From NCBI GenBank assembly GCA_963575645.1, contig OY754465.1, forward strand, positions 5,394,001-5,458,000: a stretch of DNA of 64,000 nucleotides, written 5' to 3'. Shown piece after piece: positions 20,494 through 32,199 of this stretch (its first letter is position 1; each line of letters starts with the position of its first letter). This stretch comes from Xanthostigma xanthostigma (lineage: Eukaryota > Arthropoda > Insecta > Raphidioptera > Raphidiidae). Both the position numbers and the translations under genes were made by a program. Under the pieces are notes generated by a model that was not told where the DNA came from, did not search any database, and saw only the letters and a list, made by a program, of their open reading frames with translations.

Positions 20494-21091
20494 TGAAGTA
20501 AAACTTCTTTAGGCACACTTGACTTGGGGAGTAGGCTGGTAAATTCTTGACGAAAACGTTTACGGAAGTGCATCATCGGACGAGGCGAACGGTAGTTGAG
20601 AAGGAGATATAAGTTAGTGAAGATAGTAAGAGAGAGAGTTACGTTTCGTATATTTGAAGTTCAGAGGACGATATAAGTTAGTGAGTGCGACAAAGACGGA
20701 CCATTAAGTTGAGAGGGAGATATAATTTAGTGAGTGCGACAAAGACGGAGCATTAATCGATTTTTTTTGACAACTATTTGACGTTTAAAATGAAAACAAT
20801 TGTTTTTGTATCAAAAATACATTTCATCGAATTTTGCGGCATTTTGTAACGGGAAATAATGTAGGCTAGTTAATAAATCCTTTTATATATACATATTTTG
20901 CCTAATAATTAAATAATCAAAAATTATATTTAAAACATTTCGTCTTTGTAGATAAGTGCTACAGAGTGAGGTTATATTGTGTTGTTAAATCAGGATGTCT
21001 AATCAAAATATGGTGATAGATTATCGAATATTATTGTATCATTATTATATATTATTATATGTTATATATGGCAGGAAGAAGTTTTACTTCA
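20494..21091. mobile_element. MITE with self-palindromic ends TGAAGTAAAACTTCTT
   Basis: Ends tgaagtaaaacttcttt and aagaagttttacttca are inverted copies and each is itself nearly palindromic. About 600 bp, with internal direct repeats (gagatataagttagtgagtg-like, three times at 20600-20730). A related end lies at about 42912-42966. Confidence 0.6.
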
Positions 21092-21911
21092 GTCGTGTGG
21101 TCTAAAGCAAACTCGCATTTTTTATGAAAACCACTAATCATTTTAAACTCACGTTATTATACGATTAGAATGTCGAATGAAATTAAAAAGCGAATATTTT
21201 TTATATTATTGGACAAAAATCAAGAGTGCATATTTTTGTGTTTAAAGCTTCTTTTGATTTTTAAAAAAACCTTCACTGCCAAAAAAAGTTCCAAATATTT
21301 TCTATGGCTGGTAATTGCTTGAAAACGATAATAGGCAATAGCTATACATATCAGCATCGATGAAAAAAATTTATAGCGATCAATCCCTCTATCTTTACAC
21401 GTTGAATTGCCTACAAAAAATTACAATTAGATAATATCTAAATAAAATTGAAAAATTGCAAATACAAAAATATACTTCGAATTATAAAATAAAATGTAAT
21501 ATGACTATTGACGGCACTTTTATAATGAAGAAGAATAGATATTGAAATAATTTAGATGTCTGCGAACACACTGTATTATACGTAGCCATATTATTATAAT
21601 ATTACTAATGATATTACAAACAATAGACAAAAAAAAAACAACGCGTGAGCCTCACCTACATAGGCTCGCAGGGAAGTTAAACTTTAATTTTGTACATCAA
21701 GTGTTTTTTTTGAGATATTTAGGGAAATATATAACCTCATTTGCTATTTGATTATGACACTACACTAATTATATGTTAGATACATATTATTATATATACA
21801 TTAATAAATCGCACATGGGTTTCCTATAGCTAAATCGGGTAGCGATGCTCTTAAATTAAATAAACTCTAATTGACTTATTTGGATCAACTTCCCCGATTT
21901 GTTAATTAGAA
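21092..21911. other. AT-rich noncoding sequence
   Basis: Nothing coding is visible. The first 30 bp (gtcgtgtggtctaaagca) are shared with 42912-42945 in inverted form, so the repeat extends past the MITE end. Confidence 0.35.
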
Positions 21912-22272
21912 TAAAGTAATGTAGAAAATAAAAAAAAAATAAAAACATTTTTGCCCAACGTGGGGCGCGAACCCACGACCCTGATATTAACAGACGCATG
22001 CGCTACCGACTGAGCCAGCCGGGATTGTAAACGTTCAACGCTAATATTGGTATATTTAGTTAGGGCATTTCACCTGAATAGAAGCTTATTTTTGAGATAC
22101 ATTATGCTCCGCTCCTATTGGTTGTAGCGTGATATTATATAGCCTTCCTCAATAAATGGGCTATCCAACAAAAAATTTTTTTTTTTCAATTTGAACCAGT
22201 AGTTCCTGAGATTAGCGCGTTCAACCAAACAAACAAACAAACAAACTACTCAGCTTTATATATTAGTATAGA
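21912..22272 (-). mobile_element. Helitron copy, 3' part missing, with tRNA-Lys-like segment
   Basis: The minus strand starts TCTATACTAATATATAAAGC at 22272 and runs through the same body as 9595-10200. The CTAG end is missing. The tRNA-Lys-like segment is the best preserved in the window. Confidence 0.8.
21953..22023 (-). pseudogene. tRNA-Lys-derived segment (best-preserved copy)
   Basis: Seventy-one nt read CCCGGCTGGCTCAGTCGGTA, GCGCATGCG, CTGTTAA loop, then the Lys-type T arm and GTTGGGC. D and T arms and box A/B-like sequences are clear. The anticodon loop reads GTT (Asn) on a Lys(CTT) body and the first acceptor base is changed. It is embedded in a Helitron, so it is a tRNA-derived passenger and not a host tRNA gene. 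Confidence 0.75.
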
Positions 22273-22863
22273 TCTAACATAAAATCATTGTCATCATCAA
22301 ATAACAGATGAGGGTATATATATTTCTGATACCGAATCTTAGACTATAAGAAAGACGACACAATAATTTGCGACAACTCGCTTGATTTAAGATGAAAATT
22401 ATTTCTGATAGCTTTTGTTATTTTTGAGATATTGTTATTTTAATAAATGCTCACCTAGCAGGAGGGGGACAACTTAGTAATGTCGTTTCTAACCTAAATT
22501 GAAGGGATTAAAGCAATTTCCAACTTTCTCCTAATTAATTCCGAATTAGTGTCCTGTAACTGGGAATTAGTTCTTCACAAACGACTATAATATGATCACG
22601 ACATACGGCCTTATGTTATACATGTCGGATACCCACTACGTGAAAACTACAAAATGTATAACGCACACGGAACCTGCATTAAAAATTGTTGGTTTGTGCC
22701 GGTCCATGCAGGTGGAGTGTGCAAAATTTTGCAGATTCGTGCTGGACTAGTCGCGCTGGTATTTAACAGATTACGGTTGTTATAAAACAAAATCTGTGAT
22801 TGTTTTGTTTCTAGAAATATTCAGTATGGTGTGATCTAAAACTGTGTCAAAAATTTGTTTCAG
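22273..22863. other. Receptor gene intron upstream of the TM2 exon
   Basis: No exon for TM1 or the hormone-binding domain was recognised. The final bases (aatttgtttcag) form the acceptor for the next exon. Confidence 0.4.
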
Positions 22864-22990
22864 AGCCTTGCGCTGCGCTAGAATCACCCTTCACATGCAC
22901 CTGTTTGCTTCATTTGCGATAAACAACACACTGTGGATTCTCTGGTACCATTTAGTCGTCGCGGAACCAAGCGTTCCTGATGAAAATCAG
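22864..22990 (+). CDS. Class B GPCR (calcitonin/DH31 receptor-like), TM2 exon
   Basis: A 127-nt exon after TTGTTTCAG begins with one base completing a codon, and ends CAG before GTAGTG at a codon boundary. It reads ALRCARITLHMHLFASFAIN, NTLWILWYHLVVAEPSVPDE and NQ. LRCxRIxxHxxLF with the conserved His is the TM1-TM2 loop and TM2 start of secretin-family receptors. The second half is the TM2 end and first extracellular loop. It joins in frame to 26238-26458. These receptors bind peptide hormones at the plasma membrane and signal through Gs and cAMP; in insects the DH31/calcitonin-like group is the closest match by motif. A solo LTR begins only 38 bp downstream. Confidence 0.9.
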
Positions 22991-23028
22991 GTAGTGTATT
23001 ATTTACTTGTGTATACCTACATACCTAT

Positions 23029-23629
23029 TGTAACAAAACTGTTCTAATTCGTGGTGGAAAATATTTATTTATAATAATAAACGTTTAACAAAACAATTAA
23101 ACAAATAAACAGAAAGCACTTCTTTATAACGTTACAGAAACAAAACGACAGTTCTAAATAATAGAATAGAAGAATACAAAGTCACTATACAACTATATAC
23201 ACAAGATTATACCAACACACCAAAAATTATTTATTACACTTAATTATTAACTATATACAGTTCTATTTATTTCGTACACTATTATTAATTACACAGTTCA
23301 ATTATTTATTTATCTGAGCAGATACCTCAGTATTGTTCACTGACTGTTAATTTATGTCGATTGTTCACACAATGTATTACAGTCCCCGTACGACTCTGAA
23401 TGATGACTGACCCCAATCAATTGTTGTCTGGAATTTGGTAACAAAGCCCTTTTTACCTACGCATATTGTTGGAACATCAAGCCGATTGTTATTGTCCCAC
23501 AACAATCTGTGTATCATTGTCAGAATGAGAGCCGATTGTTGTTAGACAACAATGTGTGTCTTTGTTAGAAAAACGAACTGATTGTCATCTCACGAAATTC
23601 TTTGTTGTCACAATGGGGAGATTGTAACA
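23029..23629 (-). repeat. Solo LTR-like element, copy 1
   Basis: Both ends read TGTAACA, and on the minus strand the unit is TGTTACAATCTCCCC...AGAACAGTTTTGTTACA. No internal region is present. A second copy lies at 29772-30232; both share ctgttctaattcgtggtgga and the cagwtacctcagtaytgttc block. No clear TSD. Confidence 0.6.
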
Positions 23630-23649
23630 ATATTATACAAATTTATATT

Positions 23650-23926
23650 TTACATCCCATAATTATTTATATATTGTACGTCATTATTGATAAATAAATA
23701 ATTCTCACATACCTTTTATGTTATGCTATTTATATAATGGTTTACAATCGGAATTTTATGGTACCTATATAAAATTAACATCAGTTTTCCTTATTACATT
23801 TTTTGTTTGACACATCATGGCCAACTAAAGTTTTTGACTTATCACCATAGAAACATGTCACGATTTCCATATAAAGTGAGTTCAATAATTCTCTATTACC
23901 CACTAGCGGCGCTAGTAGGCTTCGCA
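23650..23926 (+). repeat. Single-arm copy of the 40771-41889 palindrome
   Basis: Runs from ttatttatatattgtacgtc through acaccttttatgtta-like, gacacatcatggccaacta and agcggcgctagtaggcttcg, matching the right arm of the large palindrome (about 41609-41878). It has no inverted partner here. Confidence 0.75.
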
Positions 23927-24265
23927 AAAAACATATTAAAATGCGAACGACAATGTGAATAAATTAAACGATTTGCAGAAATAAAAATAGCATCCGTGAG
24001 TTATAATATTATCTGCAATATTCTTTACGTCTTATGCTAACTCTGCTAAATATACTCTTTATGAATTATTCAGGTTTACACATGAATTGTAAGATTGCTT
24101 TATCGATTAATATTTTATTTAATATTCCGTTTCTTTTCTACGGCTATCTATTTTTTTCATCTCTGGAAAAACAAGATAAAAATTCATCATTATTTTAAAT
24201 TTAATTATTTTTTCGGTTTTAATTGGGACGATATACTTTCTCGTGTATTTAAATTTTTGTAGATC

Positions 24266-24679
24266 TTGATAATCTCAGCTGTTGATTGCATAATACTTTA
24301 TGCTGAGGATATAACCCTGGGAGTCTCATGTAAGTCCTTAGAAGAACTAAAAATTAAAGTCAGCTCACTCTGTAATTTAGTTTATGACTGGTGTTACAAA
24401 AATAAACTTATCTTAAATGCAGAAAATACTCAGATAATGATCTTCAAAACTAAATCAGTGCCTAAGACTGTATTTGATATAAATATAGATTCCAAAAACA
24501 TCCTTACTTCGGATGAATGTAGATTTTTTGGAATCATTTTGGACACTCAGTTGAACTGGGCAAGTCAGGTAAATCTTTTAATAACTCGTTTAAATAAAGT
24601 ATTCTTTATTATTAAACGTCTCAAAACATGCTATAGTATTGATGTACTTCTGAATGTCGCGTTCTTCCTTAATATTTGA
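24266..24679 (+). pseudogene. Second LINE reverse transcriptase fragment
   Basis: Contains LYAEDITLG (the YADD box with the second residue pair changed to AED), LNAENTQIMIF, FFGIILDTQLNWASQV and a following thumb-like helix LNKVFFIIKRLK. This corresponds to RT blocks 5 to 7 of a Jockey/CR1-type LINE; both ends are missing. Opposite in strand to, and different in sequence from, the fragment at 5278-5970. Confidence 0.8.
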
Positions 24680-24699
24680 ATACTAAACTAAAAAAAAAA

Positions 24700-25001
24700 G
24701 ACGGGTTGCACTCCGGGAGTGCCGTCAGAAGTGAAAACTTGAATATTAACGTCTTAATTTTTTGCATTTAGAAGCATTGTTTATTTATTGACAACACTTG
24801 TAAATAAAATGGTTTGTATCATAGATTGAATTTTTATGTACGATATTTCAACGCTAGATGTCTAACGTTGTATAAGAAGTATCTGGCAATTACTATCACT
24901 TAGAAAGTCTCTGCCAGTTCTTACTGACCTGACGCGAGTTTAACATTTTTTACCCATTACAAAAAAAGTGTACAGTGCCGCTAAAGAAGTTTTCACTTCA
25001 A
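24700..25001. mobile_element. MITE, single-unit relative of the 58252-58914 element
   Basis: Left gaagtgaaaacttgaata after a ctccgggagtgcc box, right ctaaagaagttttcacttca. Near the right end is one unit of cctgacgcgagtttaacatt and ttacccattacaaaaa, the sequence amplified at 58252-58914. Orientation is inverted relative to that copy. Confidence 0.75.
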
Positions 25002-25610
25002 AAAATAATTATTAATTAATTACTAAACAAAACAATCCTATTGCACTTTCCCTACGTTCCGTTTTTCGATTACACACTGTATATAGTTTGTATAAATAAA
25101 CTGTATTGTTATCTTTATCGAAAACAATATTTAATATCCTGAAACACTCGTAAATCACGATATTGAAATGTAAATGTACAACAGTTTATCAATATCAGTG
25201 AAAATGATTTTCTACCCTTCAGTCTATCAAATCCGTCGGGAAACATCGAAGCATTTATATATTTGTCGTTATATATCTTAAAGCATTTGCAGATATTGTG
25301 ATATTGTATTTTACAGGTTATAATAATACATCATCTACTTTTTAAATTGTTTTAGATATAGTTGCAAACATATTTTTTTGTTTAATTCATTTCAGAAAAA
25401 AAAAAATTAACCTTGCTCATAATAAGTTTATTAGAAAAATTGTAGGAACTATGTATAATCGTGTTGATCTAGTTACTACTTAATTTTACTTCTCAAACCG
25501 TCTTACAATAGTCAGGAATATTCCACTCGAAAATCCTCCACAAATACTTCCCAAAATCCAGCCCCTATTCACTTAAAAATTATGCTGTATTTTCTTTACA
25601 TAGTACCTAC
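25002..25610. other. Receptor gene intron, AT-rich
   Basis: Nothing coding visible on either strand. Confidence 0.4.
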
Positions 25611-25937
25611 TATAATACGCGCCACGAATCTAAAAGTCTCGGAAGTTAGATGCGAATGCGGGCTTGCGCTTGTACAGTCTGTTGAAAAACTACAAACTCG
25701 CAACTCAACAAAACTAAAATAACATTAACAACCTGACAATCGTGTACTCGACTGTACTTTAGAGTAGGAAAGCGACAAGTGACAAAGGCAACGAGCGATC
25801 ACGGCCAATCACCGACGAGCGCACGTTCCGTGCAGGTAGCTGGGAGGTGGTGGGAGTCTCAACGGCTCTAAAATGTGCGTTTGCGACGCTGTTTGTGACT
25901 AACTTATAAACCTTTTAGATCGGTGGCACGTATTATA
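25611..25937. mobile_element. MITE with TATAATACGYGCCAC ends, copy 1
   Basis: Left TATAATACGCGCCACGAATC and the right complement (ggtggcacgtattata) bound 327 bp with cggaagttagatgcgaatgc and cgcacgttccgtgcaggtag inside. Copy 2 is at 62400-62723. It ends about 300 bp before the TM3 exon. Confidence 0.75.
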
Positions 25938-26237
25938 ATTGTTGCACCTCAACTTTTTTGAACACTGACAAGTAGATTCTTGTTAATAAATCGGTTTTTA
26001 ATCGAAGAATCTCGTAAGAGATTCTCTTCTGTGCTAAATGCCGACGAATCTCTAACAGATTCTTATACATTGATTTTGCCTCTCTCCCATATAACGCCGT
26101 GTAAGAGGCCACTTTCCAAGCGTCTGCTTGAATTGTTTCTATATTGTTCAAGATACTTATTAATTATTAAAATGTTTTGTGGCAATCAGCTTCTGACTTC
26201 TAAAGAACATCTATCTAAGGCATACTTTTTGTTCCAG

Positions 26238-26458
26238 ATACCGTGTCAAATACTGCACATAGTGCTAAACTATTTCCTGTTAACAAACTACGCATGGATG
26301 TTGTGCGAGGGTCTCTACCTTCACACAGTACTTATATCGGCATTCATATCGGAATCAAGGCTTCTGAAGTGGCTCTATCTACTTGGATGGGGAATGCCGC
26401 TAGGCGCTATTACCATATATGTCTCTGTCAGAGCTCAGGATGCAGATGACACCATACA
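26238..26458 (+). CDS. Class B GPCR, TM3-TM4 exon
   Basis: The 221-nt exon follows TTTTTGTTCCAG and ends ATACA before GTGAGTG, two bases into a codon. It encodes IPCQILHIVLNYFLLTNYAW, MLCEGLYLHTVLISAFISES, RLLKWLYLLGWGMPLGAITI and YVSVRAQDADDTI. The Cys of IPCQ is the conserved TM3 Cys of the extracellular disulfide. NYxWMLCEGLYLH is the secretin-family TM3 signature with the functional Glu, and LLGWGMP is the TM4 GWGxP motif. Phases match on both sides. The long open frame continuing 5' of 26238 is intron read-through: the acceptor has a good pyrimidine tract and the TM3 sequence begins exactly there. Confidence 0.95.
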
Positions 26459-27307
26459 GTGAGTGTTAATTGAAATAATTATGTTACGGTCAATGTCCGG
26501 AATCCGGACAATGTCGACAATGCCCGAGCCACATCGGGCAATGTCCAAAATTGGACAAGGTTCAAAAAAAAAAATTATAAACATGAAACGCTGACATTTG
26601 ATTGTATTTTTATCATGATAAGTTATTATTAATGCTTTATGGAATTTTTATCACTGATATCAACTATTGAAGAATATATTTTCTCAAAACTGACCGACTA
26701 TTACGAGAATTCTAAAAAGAATGACAGCGCTAGAACTTACCAACGTCTTATAAAGCCGAATTTTGTAATAAATGGAAGGTTTTTGTATTTGTGTAATAAG
26801 AAGATTATGAGTAGATCAGCTTGAGTCAAATCTTGCAATCAAAATTTCGACTAGATCTAATTAAGTTAAAGCTTTGACATTTTGCACTGGTATGTAAGTC
26901 CGGTGATAATGCATAAATCCAATATGGCGGACGCCGCAAGATGGCGAAATACCTTTTTCTTCACAACCCTCTTAAATGGGTATCAAATGAATGATTTTGA
27001 TGAGTGAAACACGATAAGCTATGTGATGTCATTGTAAATCCAATATGGCAGACGCCGCATATCCGATCGATTTGAAATTTGGTATATATATTGTGTTCCC
27101 CATAACAATAAATGATTCAATCGTTTTTATAAATACATAAAATAAATTAGTGCTTTATGAGTAAACATTTTCAAAGATTAAAATCTAGATTTAAAGTTTC
27201 GATGTTGAAAATCTTTTGGAATATTATTTTCTCTTTTTCTCTCCTAAAGTAGAAGGGTACCTATCTAACATTTCAAAATGTTTGCATTATAGTAAGTAAA
27301 AGTAGTA
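26459..27307. other. Receptor intron with short inverted and direct repeats
   Basis: At 26486-26560 there are small inverted repeats (tccggaatccggaca; gcccgagccacatcgggc). At about 26918 and 27041 aaatccaatatggcrgacgc is repeated directly. No gene is visible. Confidence 0.45.
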
Positions 27308-27639
27308 CAGTAGAACGCCGATTATCCGAATTAATTGGGACCGGGGTCGATTCGGTTAATCGGACATGTAGTGTCTTGCCTCTAGCTTTCAACCATAACG
27401 GTTGAAATATATCTGGACTCCAGCGAGTTCCAACTTCGACGTGTGCTGATACCATTGTAGCGTCTACACGGCAATTGTCACTCGCATTTTTGTATTCTTG
27501 CGTCCCCACAAAACTTGTTTTTATTGAAAAATTACTTGGTTTTAATTTTTTATATTACGCTTAAGACCGATTCGGATAATTGGCGATTTGGTTAATCGGC
27601 GTTCGGATAATCGGCGTTCGGATAATCGGCGTTCTACTG
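27308..27639. mobile_element. pogo/Tigger-type MITE
   Basis: Starts CAGTAGAACGCCGATTATCC and ends with its complement GATAATCGGCGTTCTACTG, flanked by TA on both sides. About 332 bp, with extra ggcgttcggataatc copies at the right end. Typical of non-autonomous pogo elements. The 78-codon open frame on its minus strand has no transposase motif. Confidence 0.85.
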
Positions 27640-28314
27640 TACATAAATAATTTCTCTTATTTTGTTCCTTAAGTTTTTTCGATAATTATACTAAAATGAT
27701 TATTTATTTTGAAGATAATCTTGATAATACCGTCTTTGTCGTTAACGCCGATTTTGATACAATCATTTTAGGAAATAGTCTGCTTTTATCGGAAATTTTT
27801 ATCTGTATTTATTTTTGTTGTAATATATTTTTTTAATTGTGTTTCATAAAATATTGTGATTTCTTTACCATTTTGTTGGTAACATTATTTCTGCTAGAGT
27901 AAATCGGGTACGTATAGTTTTTGTGGACAAAAACTAGTTGGAAGAATGGCGTGTTATAGAAAACTGTTTTATTGAAGTTGAGCGGGTTATCAAATCCACA
28001 CTTTTCAAATCCTATCTTTTTGCAGATTCACGTAATATCTGTCTACTGAATATAGGTAATAGATCAAAAGAAAATCGGAGTTGTGCTAGATGTTTATATA
28101 ATATAATCAGTGTCGTATCGACAGGTTCTTCACGTCTTTTCATGATGAATTTTAACGGTTCTAGACGGCTTTAAATGTTATATAGTCTGCAGACTCCTTG
28201 ATGCCCTAAGCATTTCTTGCTTATGGGCCCCATCTCTAATATGTCCAGTTTATAAAAAAATTCAAATTGATGGAAAAAAGTTAAAAAGCATTGATTTTTA
28301 AGAAAAAAAAATGG
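27640..28314. other. Receptor intron, AT-rich
   Basis: Nothing identifiable beyond AT-rich sequence. Confidence 0.35.
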
Positions 28315-28462
28315 TTGTCTGTAAAGTCGGTTTACGGACGATAGTTTTACGTGATAACGTATTCCGCTCGAATATCATATTTAGGGTCAGGCGGAACGTT
28401 ACACTTTTTCGTGCGTGCAGCTGGTGTTTCATCAATTTATAAGACGTTATCACGTCAAAAAT
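28315..28462 (-). mobile_element. MITE, inverted copy of the 7238-7437 family
   Basis: Reads gtctgtaaagtcggtttac through ggtcaggcggaacgttac to tttataagacgttatcac; shorter in the middle than 7238-7437. Confidence 0.65.
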
Positions 28463-29067
28463 TGGATTTCACAATCAATGCTCCCATTGAAAATTTGGCT
28501 GTTTATAAAATCGGACCTTAGGCATTTTTATACAATTAATAGAAAAAAAGTTTAAAATTAGAAAAATTGAACTAATTGAAAAAATGATTTTTTTTCATTT
28601 TCAAAATAAATTATTATTTACTTTTAACCTTTATACTTCTAAAGACAGTTTTATATCAGTAAATAAAATTTTTGAGAACTAAGTAAAAGAAAACAAAAAT
28701 TGTTGACACGGTTTAGTGAGGTACTTTTCATTTCTGAGTGGTGCTTCTTGGTGTCCTCTGAGACGTGATGCCCAAAGCAATTGCTTAATTTGCTTATACA
28801 GGTTAATCCGGCACTGATAGTGTGATAAAACTTACCCGAAGCTCCTCTTCTAAAGACAATCGGGTTTCGGAAGATATCGATGTAAATTCATATTATTGCA
28901 TAATAATTAATTAGTTAACATTTTACTATGTGAGTAAAATTCTGGAATGAACGTTTTTTAAGAGCCTGGTCTCACAAATGGGGTTTTTTAGAACTCTAGA
29001 GTTAAGGCCGCTGCACACGAGGCCTAGAAACGCTGCTAGATTCTTTGCTAGATTTGCCTACTAGTTT
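28463..29067. other. Receptor intron
   Basis: AT-rich. A short ggccgctgcacacgaggc box near 29007 may be the end of another transposon. No coding sequence. Confidence 0.35.
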
Positions 29068-29457
29068 ACTACATTACTTTCTTCTAAGGCTTACATCTAA
29101 ATTTTTTTTAATTTTTTTACGACTAATTAAAATTAAATAAATCTAATTAATAGCTCATTTGAAAACTGTTATAACTATAGCTAGGTACCCATATAAAAAT
29201 AATTTTCCTAAAGTGTTTTCAATTAAATGTTTATTATAGTTTATTAATTACAGTAATTATTGATTTAAAAGAAATTTATTACTTAAAAAAAGTTTAAATA
29301 CTGGTTTTTATCGACAAAAACTTTTGAACGGTAACTCCGTTCATCATGAAATTTGGACACAACATTCATCTCGGTAAACTAAGATGAACGTGCGTACTCA
29401 TGTCCCTCCTCCCTATTCGTTCTTTTGCACCCGGGTGAAACTGGACGGGACCGCTAG
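29068..29457 (+). mobile_element. Helitron 3' part
   Basis: Begins near cattactttcttctaaggc and ends GGGACCGCTAG before T. The 5' half, including most of the tRNA-like segment, is missing; about 100 bp are inserted relative to 9595-10200. Confidence 0.75.
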
Positions 29458-29771
29458 TATGAGATAAACCCGAAAATAATTTTTAAAAAGTACATTCACG
29501 AACTGCCTATGATTTTGCAATATACATATTTTGTACAAACGCTTGTATTCAACAGAAGGCTATGCATGTTTTTCTACTGACCATCTACCGAACTCTTTGA
29601 AAATACGGAATAACTGAATAATAATGAAATTCACAAAGAAACATGAGTTTTCATAAAATGTTTTCAGTGCTTCAATAAAATATAGATATCACAACTTTTT
29701 TTTTAAACTAAAATTTTTGTTATTTATTATTTGCTCGAGTACGTCAGTTAGATTGCTCATGATACTGCTAT

Positions 29772-30232
29772 AAAACTGTTCTAATTCGTGGTGGAAAATA
29801 TTTATTTACAATGGTGAAACGTTAACAAAACAAATAAACAAACGAAAAAGTACTTCTTTATAACGTAACAGAAACAAAACAACAATTCTAACTAATAAAA
29901 TAAAAGAATAAGTAATAATGAATACAAAGTCACTATTTATGTACACGAAATATTTACAGCACAGAAACACACCAAAATTTATTTAGCACACTTATTTATC
30001 AACTATATACAAGAGATTATTTATGTTAAACTATTTATTTCGCGCACTGTTTATTTACACAGCTCATTAATCTATATATATCAGCAGTTACCTCAGTACT
30101 GTTCACGGTACTGACTTAATTTATGTCACAATTATTTGTTAATTGTTAACTTGATGAAACACACTACTGAGAATGACGAGCCGATTGTTGTCTCACGAAA
30201 TCTTTTGTCGTCGCAACGGGGAGCGTGTAACA
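29772..30232 (-). repeat. Solo LTR-like element, copy 2
   Basis: Same family as 23029-23629: ctgttctaattcgtggtgga at the left and ggggagcgtgtaaca at the right; several internal deletions. Confidence 0.6.
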
Positions 30233-30367
30233 ATACATTTTTTTACCCTCTTACTTGATGTACATTTTTAGGTAATAAGCTTCATTAAAATGAATAAAAA
30301 AAATAAAATTGGAAGTATATTAATTTCATTTTTTCAATGCCTTAACATCTTTTATTTTTCTTTGCAG

Positions 30368-30544
30368 ATGCTGGATGAACGAAAGTAAATACACAACTAT
30401 CTTGCTGGTGCCGGTCTTCTGCACGATGTCGCTGAATTTGGTCTTCCTGTGCAACATCGTGCGAGTCCTGCTGGTGAAGCTCCGCGGAGGACCACACGTT
30501 CAAGGATCAAATGGACCTTCCCGTACTGCTGTACAAGCCTTCCG
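30368..30544 (+). CDS. Class B GPCR, TM5 and third intracellular loop exon
   Basis: A 177-nt exon after TTCTTTGCAG starts with one base finishing a Gln codon, then CWMNESKYTTILLVPVFCTM, SLNLVFLCNIVRVLLVKLRG, GPHVQGSNGPSRTAVQAF, and ends CG before GTTAGT. The Cys-Trp pair is the conserved second extracellular loop Cys-Trp that pairs with TM3. NLVFLCNIVRVLLVKLR is the TM5 end and the G-protein-contacting loop typical of calcitonin-type receptors. The loop has an insert (GGPHVQGSNGPS) before the basic stretch leading into TM6. Confidence 0.95.
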
Positions 30545-30841
30545 GTTAGTACCTTATCTTATCACTCTGTTGTGATTGCACTGCTTTAACCATCTACTCG
30601 ACTCGACCGAACTTGTCCGAGTTGCCACGATTGCGTAACTCGGTGTCTTTCGTTTAAATTGGATTTTCTTATTTATTTACTTGAAATCTGCAAACAGGCG
30701 TAGAGCCTATAATCGTTTATTTATAGACTAATGATGTGGAATAGCAAGAGAGCTATCAAACATTTTTGGGTAGGTATTCGAGACAATTTAACACGTCTTT
30801 TGTAATGTCTGAATACAAAATTGAAGACCTGGCTGAAGGGT

Positions 30842-31487
30842 TAATGGATTTGTATCTAAACGTTACTGATAAAATTACAATACGAGATAATTGAATAAAA
30901 TACTGTTGCGTGCCCTGATGGGACGCCTATGAAATTCGGTAGAAACTACTAGAACCAACATCAATGGAAACAGGTACAGAACACCCGACTTTGGAGACAC
31001 ACATAAATGTATGAGCAGGTCAGTCAGTCAGTTATTGGAGCTGTTCGTTGTGTTGACACAGTGCTCTGGCATTACTACATAAATTATTCAGTTATACTGT
31101 GAAAATAAATAACTCTAGTGAGTGCAATTCATATAAATCTGTTTAAATAACTTTTTGTAAATACAAGTGTGAATCAGCTACTGTACTAGCTAAGCTTTGT
31201 GTTGTGTTCCTGTGTTGTAGTAATTAGTTTGTGTATATAATTTCGTGACTCTATATTCTCTGTTAGTCTTATATTTTATAATTTAGAACTATTAGTTTTG
31301 TTTCTGTTAACATTATTATTTCGGTTAAGTTAAAGAAGTACGCTTTCGTTTGTGTGTTTAACCGTTTTGTTAAACATTTATTCTTGTAAATAAATAATAT
31401 CCGCCACGGACTACAGCAGTTTTGTTACAATACATTCAATTCTCTCGTATTGTAATTTTATCAGTAGCGTTTAGATACAAATCCATT
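30842..31487. repeat. Palindromic element split at its centre by an LTR
   Basis: The left arm (30842-30896: taatggatttgtatctaaac ... ataattgaat) and right arm (31434-31487: attcaattctctcgtattg ... gatacaaatccatt) are close inverted copies of about 54 bp. The LTR at 30904-31429 sits between them, at the turn of the hairpin. Confidence 0.85.
30904..31429 (+). mobile_element. Solo LTR with 4-bp target-site duplication
   Basis: Starts TGTTGCGTGCCCTGATGG and ends TTTTGTTACA, flanked by ATAC on both sides (30900-30903 and 31430-31433). No internal coding region. Similar in style to the TGTTACA LTRs at 23029 and 29772 but a different sequence. Confidence 0.75.
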
Positions 31488-31622
31488 GAATTTGTATATC
31501 CGTAAATCTGATATAGGATGTTAAGTTTTTGTTAATCATATCTGTTAAAAAAATACAAGCCAATTAAAACAGACAGGACCATTCCTATTTCAAAAATACT
31601 GACATTTGAAATGAAAATATTA
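31488..31622. other. Receptor intron spacer
   Basis: Short AT-rich spacer with no identifiable feature. Confidence 0.3.
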
Positions 31623-31951
31623 TCTATACTAATATGTAAAGCTGAAGAGTTTGTTTGGTTGAACACGCTAATCTCAGGAACTACTGGTTCGAATTGAAAA
31701 AAAATTGTTTGTTAGATAGTCCATTTATCGAGGAAGGCTATAGGCTATATAATATCACGCTACGACCAATAGGAGCGGAGCATCAATGAAAAATGTAACT
31801 CAAAATTTGTCCGTCCGACAAAAACTTTTGAACGGTAACTCCGATCATCATGAAATTTGGACACAACATTAATTTCGGTAAACTAAGATGAACGTGCGTC
31901 CCTCCCCCATTTGTTCTTTTGCACCCGGGTGAAACTGGGCGGAACATCTAG
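31623..31951 (+). mobile_element. Short Helitron copy without the tRNA-like segment
   Basis: TCTATACTAATATGTAAAGC to GGAACATCTAG, 329 bp, A before and T after. The internal tRNA-Lys-like part and 3'-central region are deleted relative to 9595-10200. The copy at 57813 has the same structure. Confidence 0.85.
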
Positions 31952-32199
31952 TAGTAAATAAAATAACGCTTGCGTTGAGACTGGTAAGGTCTGTTATTAA
32001 ATATTTATAATACCTTCGTTCGTACACCAGTCATTATAACCGTCAGCAAACTGAAAAAACCCTTTTAAACAAATGCGCATTTATTTAAAAATGTTCACAC
32101 ACGACAAATCACAAACCGCCGGAAAAAATCTGCCGTATTCCCAGAAGCCGTTGGTTATGAATCGGATTTTAAACATCAGAATAATTCGCTTACGGGCAC

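Noticed and set aside
21953-22023. A functional tRNA gene
   Set aside because: Part of a Helitron copy, anticodon does not fit its Lys body, acceptor stem is mismatched, and related copies are more decayed.
25980-26237. The 5' extension of the open frame before the TM3 exon as coding
   Set aside because: The acceptor TTTTTGTTCCAG and phase with the upstream exon place the exon start at 26238, and the extension has no receptor similarity.
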